NCBI GenBank assembly: GCA_025358235.1
Contig: JANYKH010000207.1
Coordinates: forward strand, 1-10,168
DNA: 10,168 bases
Direction of reading: 5' to 3'
Origin: Chloroflexota bacterium
GTDB taxonomy: Bacteria > Chloroflexota > Dehalococcoidia > Dehalococcoidales > RBG-16-60-22
The position numbers were made by a program, and so were the translations under genes. This document shows positions 6,641 through 10,168 of this stretch, piece after piece (within the stretch, counting starts at the first letter, position 1; each line of letters begins with the position of its first letter). Under the pieces are notes generated by a model. It was given only the letters and a program-made list of their open reading frames with translations. It made no database searches and was not told the DNA's origin.

Positions 6641-7512
6641 GAATCACAAAATTTGAGTATCTCACCCCCAGCTCATTGGAAGAAGCGTGCCTCGTTTTGC
6701 AGCAACACGGCAGTCAGGCGGCTGTTCTGGCGGGCGGTACAGACCTTCTGGTAAAAATGAAAAATCCCCGCCACTCCCATCCTCAATATGTTGTCAGCTT
6801 GAAAAATATTCAGGGACTGGAGTATATCCGCCGGGATAAAGATATGTTGCGCATCGGCGCGCTCACCAAACTTGATGCTGTGGCGAATTCCGAGGTGATC
6901 AAGACTGCGTACAGTTCCCTGGCTTTCGCCGCGGATAATATGGCCACCCCGCAAATCCGGAATATCGGCACGATCGCCGGTAATCTCTGTAACGCCGCGC
7001 GGTCGGCGGATATGGCTCCGCCCCTGATGGCGCTGGAAGCTTTATTGAATATAGTCAGCCCCCAGGGAACGCGAACTATCCCCGTAGACAGCTTCTTTGC
7101 CGGGCAGGGGAAAAACACTCTCCGGTCGGGAGAAATCGTTACTGAAGTTGTCATTCCTTTACCCCCCGCCCGTTTCGCCCTCTGGTATCAGAAATTTTCA
7201 CCACGGAGCGCCCGGGATATCGCGGCGGTAGGCGTGGCCGTGGCTTTAAGACTGGATTCTGGCGGCAAATGTGAAAAATGCCGCATTTTCCTCGGCGCGG
7301 TGGCGGATACTCCCATCCGGGCGCCCCTTTCCGAGGCTGTCATTACCGGCAATAAAATCGATGAAGTGCTGGCAGCGGCTGCAGGGAAACAGGCCGTATC
7401 TGAATGCCGTCCCATTGATGATAACCGCGCCACTGCAGATTACCGGCGTCACATCGTCGGCGTGGTTACGAAGGATGCCATACTAGAGGCTTACCGGGGG
7501 GTGGTTGCCTGA
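6637..7512 (+). CDS. Molybdenum hydroxylase medium subunit, FAD-binding (CoxM/XDH family)
   Basis: This 291-residue protein is a typical CoxM-like FAD subunit. The two FAD pyrophosphate motifs are AGGTDLL (32-38) and TIAGNL (112-117), the second followed by SADMAPP (123-129), which fits the family pattern of Asp and Pro after the second motif. The last Gly-Gly of the usual T-x-G-G-N is Ala-Gly here. The C-terminal domain corresponds to the CO dehydrogenase flavoprotein C-terminal fold. It lacks the extra insertion with a [4Fe-4S] cluster known from the beta subunit of 4-hydroxybenzoyl-CoA reductase, and at 291 residues it is too short to contain it. The ATG overlaps the small-subunit stop; its TGA shares one base with the next ATG. 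Its role is to pass electrons between the [2Fe-2S] clusters and an outside carrier. Confidence 0.93.
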   Translation: MRITKFEYLTPSSLEEACLVLQQHGSQAAVLAGGTDLLVKMKNPRHSHPQYVVSLKNIQGLEYIRRDKDMLRIGALTKLDAVANSEVIKTAYSSLAFAADNMATPQIRNIGTIAGNLCNAARSADMAPPLMALEALLNIVSPQGTRTIPVDSFFAGQGKNTLRSGEIVTEVVIPLPPARFALWYQKFSPRSARDIAAVGVAVALRLDSGGKCEKCRIFLGAVADTPIRAPLSEAVITGNKIDEVLAAAAGKQAVSECRPIDDNRATADYRRHIVGVVTKDAILEAYRGVVA

Positions 7513-9791
7513 TGAATAAATTCTCGGTTATCGGCCAGAGTGTACCGCGTATCGATGGCTGGGCGAAGGCTACCGGCTCTGCCATGTATACTGATGATCT
7601 TTCTCTGCCGGGTATGCTTATCGGTAAACTGCTTCGCAGTCCCCACGCCCACGCCCGCATTCTCAGCATTGATGTCTCTAAAGCCCTTGCTCTTCCCGGT
7701 GTGAAGGCGGTCATTACCGGCAACGATCCGGTAACGAATAAAACGACCCATTGGCGGATGCGCCCTCAGCTGGCGGATATGGCCGCTTTAGCGTCGGATA
7801 GGGTCCGTTTCCTTGGCGAAGAGGTTGCTGCCGTGGCCGCTGTGGATGAGGATACCGCCATCGAGGCGCTTTCTCTCATTAAAGTGGAATATGAACCCCT
7901 CCCCGGGGTTTTTACAATTGAAGAGGCTATCGCCGAAAATGCTCCCCGCGTCCATGACGAATTTGACCGTAACATCAATCCGTCCGTTAGTCTGCCGGTG
8001 TCCTACGGCGATGTTGAGAAAGGGTTTGCGGAATCCTTTCATGTCCGGACGGATAAATTCTCCACCCCCACTGTGATTCACGCCTATATGGAACCCCACT
8101 CCGCCCTGGCCAGCTACGAACCCCCCGGTAAGCTTACTCTCTGGGCCAGTACTGCCACTCCTTACTACCTGAAGGGCGACGTGGCTCAGGTGATGGGCCT
8201 CCGGGAAAGTGATGTCCGGGTAATTAAACCCTACCTCGGCGGCAACTTCGGCGGACGGAACGTGCCTTTTGCCCTGGATTTTTGCGCGGGGCTGCTTTCC
8301 ATGCGCTCCGGCAAACCGGTCAAAATTACTTATGACCGTAAAGAAGAGTTTAACGCTGCCGGACGACGGCATGCTGCCCGTCTGGAGCTTAAAACCGGCG
8401 TCAGTAAAGAGGGCATTCTCCTCGCCAAGGAAATCAGTGTCTACCTTGATGGCGGCGCCTACAACGGGTTTGGCCCCACCGTCACCTTCCTGTCAGGTCT
8501 TTACCATACCGTCGTTTACCGCTTACCCAACTACAAATTCAACGGTTACCGGGTTTATACCAATAATCCCATCGCCATCGGAATGCGCGGCTTCTGCGGA
8601 CCGCAGGCCCATTTTGCCGCGGAAACCCAGATGGATATGATCGCCGAAGACTTGGGCATGGACCCCGTGGAACTGCGGCTAAAGAACGTCATTAAGACCG
8701 GTGAGATTGTCCCCACGGTCGGCGTAATAAAAAGTTGCGGTCTGACCGAGGCTTTGAATAAAGTTTCCTCAGCCGTTAACTGGTCCGGAAGACCTAAAGA
8801 AAAAGGCACCGGCAAAGGCATGGCCATTACCTGTTTCGGGCAAATGAGCGGGGCAAACTTTAACTTTTATAATACGCCCTACGCCTATTCCGGAGCGGAA
8901 ATCAGGGCTTATCCTGACGGCACCCTGACTCTCTTCAGCCTGGCGGCGGATGTGGGGCAGGGCTCTGATACTCTCCTTTGCCAGATTGCTGCGGAGGAAC
9001 TGGGTCTGAAAATCGGCGATGTCCGTTTTATCGGCAACGATACCGCCGTCGATCCCGTCGATCTGGGCGCGTACTCCAGCCGTCAGACCATGTTTTCCGG
9101 CAACGCCGTCCTTGCGGCGGCACGGGATTTAAAACAGCAGCTTTTTGAAGCCGCTTCCCCCAAATTGGAAACGTCCGTCATCCATGAGCTTGAAGCCAGG
9201 GATGGCCGTATCCAGGTGAAAGGCAGCGCCAAACGCGGCATGACCTTCGGCGAAGCGGTGATGTGTGTCCTCAGGGCTAAAGGCGGTAAAGAAGTTTCAG
9301 GTTTCGGCACGTACACTCCGCGTGGCAAGGGTACCGCTACCCCCGCGGTTGGTTATGGCGTCGCCGCCGCCGAAGTTGAAGTAAATAAAGAAACCGGCGT
9401 TACCAGAGTAACCCGGTTTACCATGGCCCACGATTGCGGCACTAATATTAACCCCATGGCGGTTGAAGGTCAGGTCTACGGCTCTATCCAGATGGGATTG
9501 GGTTATGCCCTGTCTGAAAAATTAATTATCGATAAAGGGCGCGTGATGAACGCCAATTTCCTGGATTACAAGATGCCATCAACTCTCGATATGCCGGAGA
9601 TGGTCTCATTCGCTATCGATACAGTTGATCCCGAAGGGCCCTTCGGGGCGAAGGAATCCGGGGAGGGGCCAATCAATTGCGTGGCTCCGGCGATTACCAA
9701 CGCGGTCTATAACGCCGTCGGTTTCCGCGTGATGGAATTACCTGTCCGGCCTGATGATATCCTCGGCCTGCGTAAAGATAAAAAAGGCTAG
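7512..9791 (+). CDS. Molybdenum hydroxylase large subunit, Mo-pterin binding (XDH/CoxL superfamily)
   Basis: The 759-residue protein has the full length of a free-standing catalytic subunit. Visible family motifs are GGNFGGR (243-249), MRGFCGPQ (358-365), GQG (482-484), DCGTNINP (641-648), GQVYGSIQMGLG (653-664) and GAKESGEGP (712-720), where Glu718 fits the catalytic base of the family. Arg359 corresponds to the substrate-side Arg880 of bovine xanthine oxidase, but the position of bovine Glu802 is Asn250, arguing against a purine substrate. The CO dehydrogenase CoxL Cys loop (AYRCSFR) is absent. Two oddities are STAT at 213-216, where the family usually has Gln next to the molybdenum, and Cys362 in place of the usual Gly. 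The enzyme likely acts on an aromatic, heterocyclic or acyl-type compound, by analogy only. Its stop lies 23 bases from the convergent pilus gene. Confidence 0.93.
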   Translation: MNKFSVIGQSVPRIDGWAKATGSAMYTDDLSLPGMLIGKLLRSPHAHARILSIDVSKALALPGVKAVITGNDPVTNKTTHWRMRPQLADMAALASDRVRFLGEEVAAVAAVDEDTAIEALSLIKVEYEPLPGVFTIEEAIAENAPRVHDEFDRNINPSVSLPVSYGDVEKGFAESFHVRTDKFSTPTVIHAYMEPHSALASYEPPGKLTLWASTATPYYLKGDVAQVMGLRESDVRVIKPYLGGNFGGRNVPFALDFCAGLLSMRSGKPVKITYDRKEEFNAAGRRHAARLELKTGVSKEGILLAKEISVYLDGGAYNGFGPTVTFLSGLYHTVVYRLPNYKFNGYRVYTNNPIAIGMRGFCGPQAHFAAETQMDMIAEDLGMDPVELRLKNVIKTGEIVPTVGVIKSCGLTEALNKVSSAVNWSGRPKEKGTGKGMAITCFGQMSGANFNFYNTPYAYSGAEIRAYPDGTLTLFSLAADVGQGSDTLLCQIAAEELGLKIGDVRFIGNDTAVDPVDLGAYSSRQTMFSGNAVLAAARDLKQQLFEAASPKLETSVIHELEARDGRIQVKGSAKRGMTFGEAVMCVLRAKGGKEVSGFGTYTPRGKGTATPAVGYGVAAAEVEVNKETGVTRVTRFTMAHDCGTNINPMAVEGQVYGSIQMGLGYALSEKLIIDKGRVMNANFLDYKMPSTLDMPEMVSFAIDTVDPEGPFGAKESGEGPINCVAPAITNAVYNAVGFRVMELPVRPDDILGLRKDKKG

Positions 9792-9814
9792 ATCGGAAAC
9801 AGGTTCGGTTCGGC

Positions 9815-10168
9815 TCACTTGACGATGTTGATCACAAAGGCTGCGAACGTTTCATCCGTGTTCTCCACGGTTTCCTCATCTATCCGCGCAATGCGCACCG
9901 ATTTATAAACCCCGTAAGATTCCAGCACGCGAGCGTAATAAATAATTTCATCGGTGCCGGGCATCCTGCCCTGGATGGTGATTTCCCCGGGTGTGACTAC
10001 CGTGTTTATGGCCTCTGATCCCTGCGGGATATCTTTCATCAGCAATAAAATGTCCGCTGACATTTTGCTCTTGCCTGATATCGATCCTATCTCACCGGCG
10101 ATTGCGGCCGATTGGCTGTTAAGAGTCTGAATTTGGGTTTCGTTTTGAATCGATTGATCCGCAATCGC
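9815..10168 (-). CDS. pilN: PilN-like type IV pilus assembly protein, C-terminal part (cut by the right edge)
   Basis: The frame is open from the TGA at 9815-9817 to the right edge, giving 117 residues with no start in view. An ATG at 10063 is internal, since upstream codons stay open and fit the protein. The first 35 residues or so are rich in Gln, Ser and Ile (SIQNETQIQTLNSQ), a likely coiled coil. Then comes a compact domain with the pattern GEITIQGRMPGTDEIIYYAR, followed by a strand resembling YKSVRIARI. This fits the C-terminal ferredoxin-like domain of PilN, which with PilM and PilO forms the inner-membrane alignment complex of type IV pili or related secretion machines. The N-terminal helix and neighbours are outside the window. 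The gene converges on the large hydroxylase subunit and is presumably unrelated to it. No terminator hairpin is visible in the 23-base gap. Confidence 0.6.
   Translation of the reverse strand, partial: AIADQSIQNETQIQTLNSQSAAIAGEIGSISGKSKMSADILLLMKDIPQGSEAINTVVTPGEITIQGRMPGTDEIIYYARVLESYGVYKSVRIARIDEETVENTDETFAAFVINIVK

Noticed and set aside
6170..9791. Aerobic CO dehydrogenase (coxMSL)
   Set aside because: The catalytic CoxL Cys loop AYRCSFR is absent and the gene order is small-FAD-large, not the usual M-S-L order.
6637..9791. 4-hydroxybenzoyl-CoA reductase
   Set aside because: The FAD subunit lacks room for the extra [4Fe-4S] insertion of the known enzyme, so the specific name is not supported, though a related aromatic substrate remains possible.

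Overview
The window holds a compact redox and transport module from an anaerobic bacterium. A tungsten-type aldehyde oxidoreductase with a four-cluster ferredoxin subunit points to anaerobic metabolism. A lipid-anchored TRAP binding protein with a Pro/Ala/Ser/Thr linker, strong GGAGG ribosome sites and TTG starts fit a Clostridia-like Firmicute or a Chloroflexota (Dehalococcoidia-like) genome. The phylum is an inference; there is no rRNA or marker gene here to settle it.

Layout. 1-138 (+) is the C-terminal end of an ABC permease of the glycine betaine/osmoprotectant type. It converges on a minus-strand operon read from 5861 down to 167: four-cluster [4Fe-4S] protein, aldehyde:ferredoxin oxidoreductase (AOR), MoaD/ThiS-like sulfur carrier, then the three TRAP transporter parts (binding protein DctP, small permease DctQ, large permease DctM). 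The dctP frame is interrupted by one in-frame TGA at 2492-2494. From 6170 to 9791 (+) lies a three-gene xanthine dehydrogenase-family molybdenum hydroxylase operon in the order small [2Fe-2S], FAD and Mo-pterin subunits. It converges on a gene at 9815 to the right edge (-), which is the C-terminal part of a PilN-like type IV pilus protein.

The two operons diverge from a 308-base region (5862-6169). It has a near-consensus sigma-70 promoter on each strand (TTGACA-17-TATACT on minus, TTGACG-17-TAGAAT on plus), and the 78 bases between their -35 boxes carry inverted repeats that could be a shared operator. No regulator gene is in the window.

How it may work together (inference): the TRAP system imports an organic acid, the Mo hydroxylase hydroxylates or dehydroxylates it or a derivative, and the AOR interconverts an aldehyde and a carboxylic acid with electrons passing through the [4Fe-4S] subunit. 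The MoaD-like protein would support pterin cofactor or AOR maturation. The substrate cannot be read from the sequence. The most notable points are the TGA at the conserved substrate-binding arginine of dctP, the paired divergent promoters, and an unusual Gln-to-Ala change in the molybdenum subunit.
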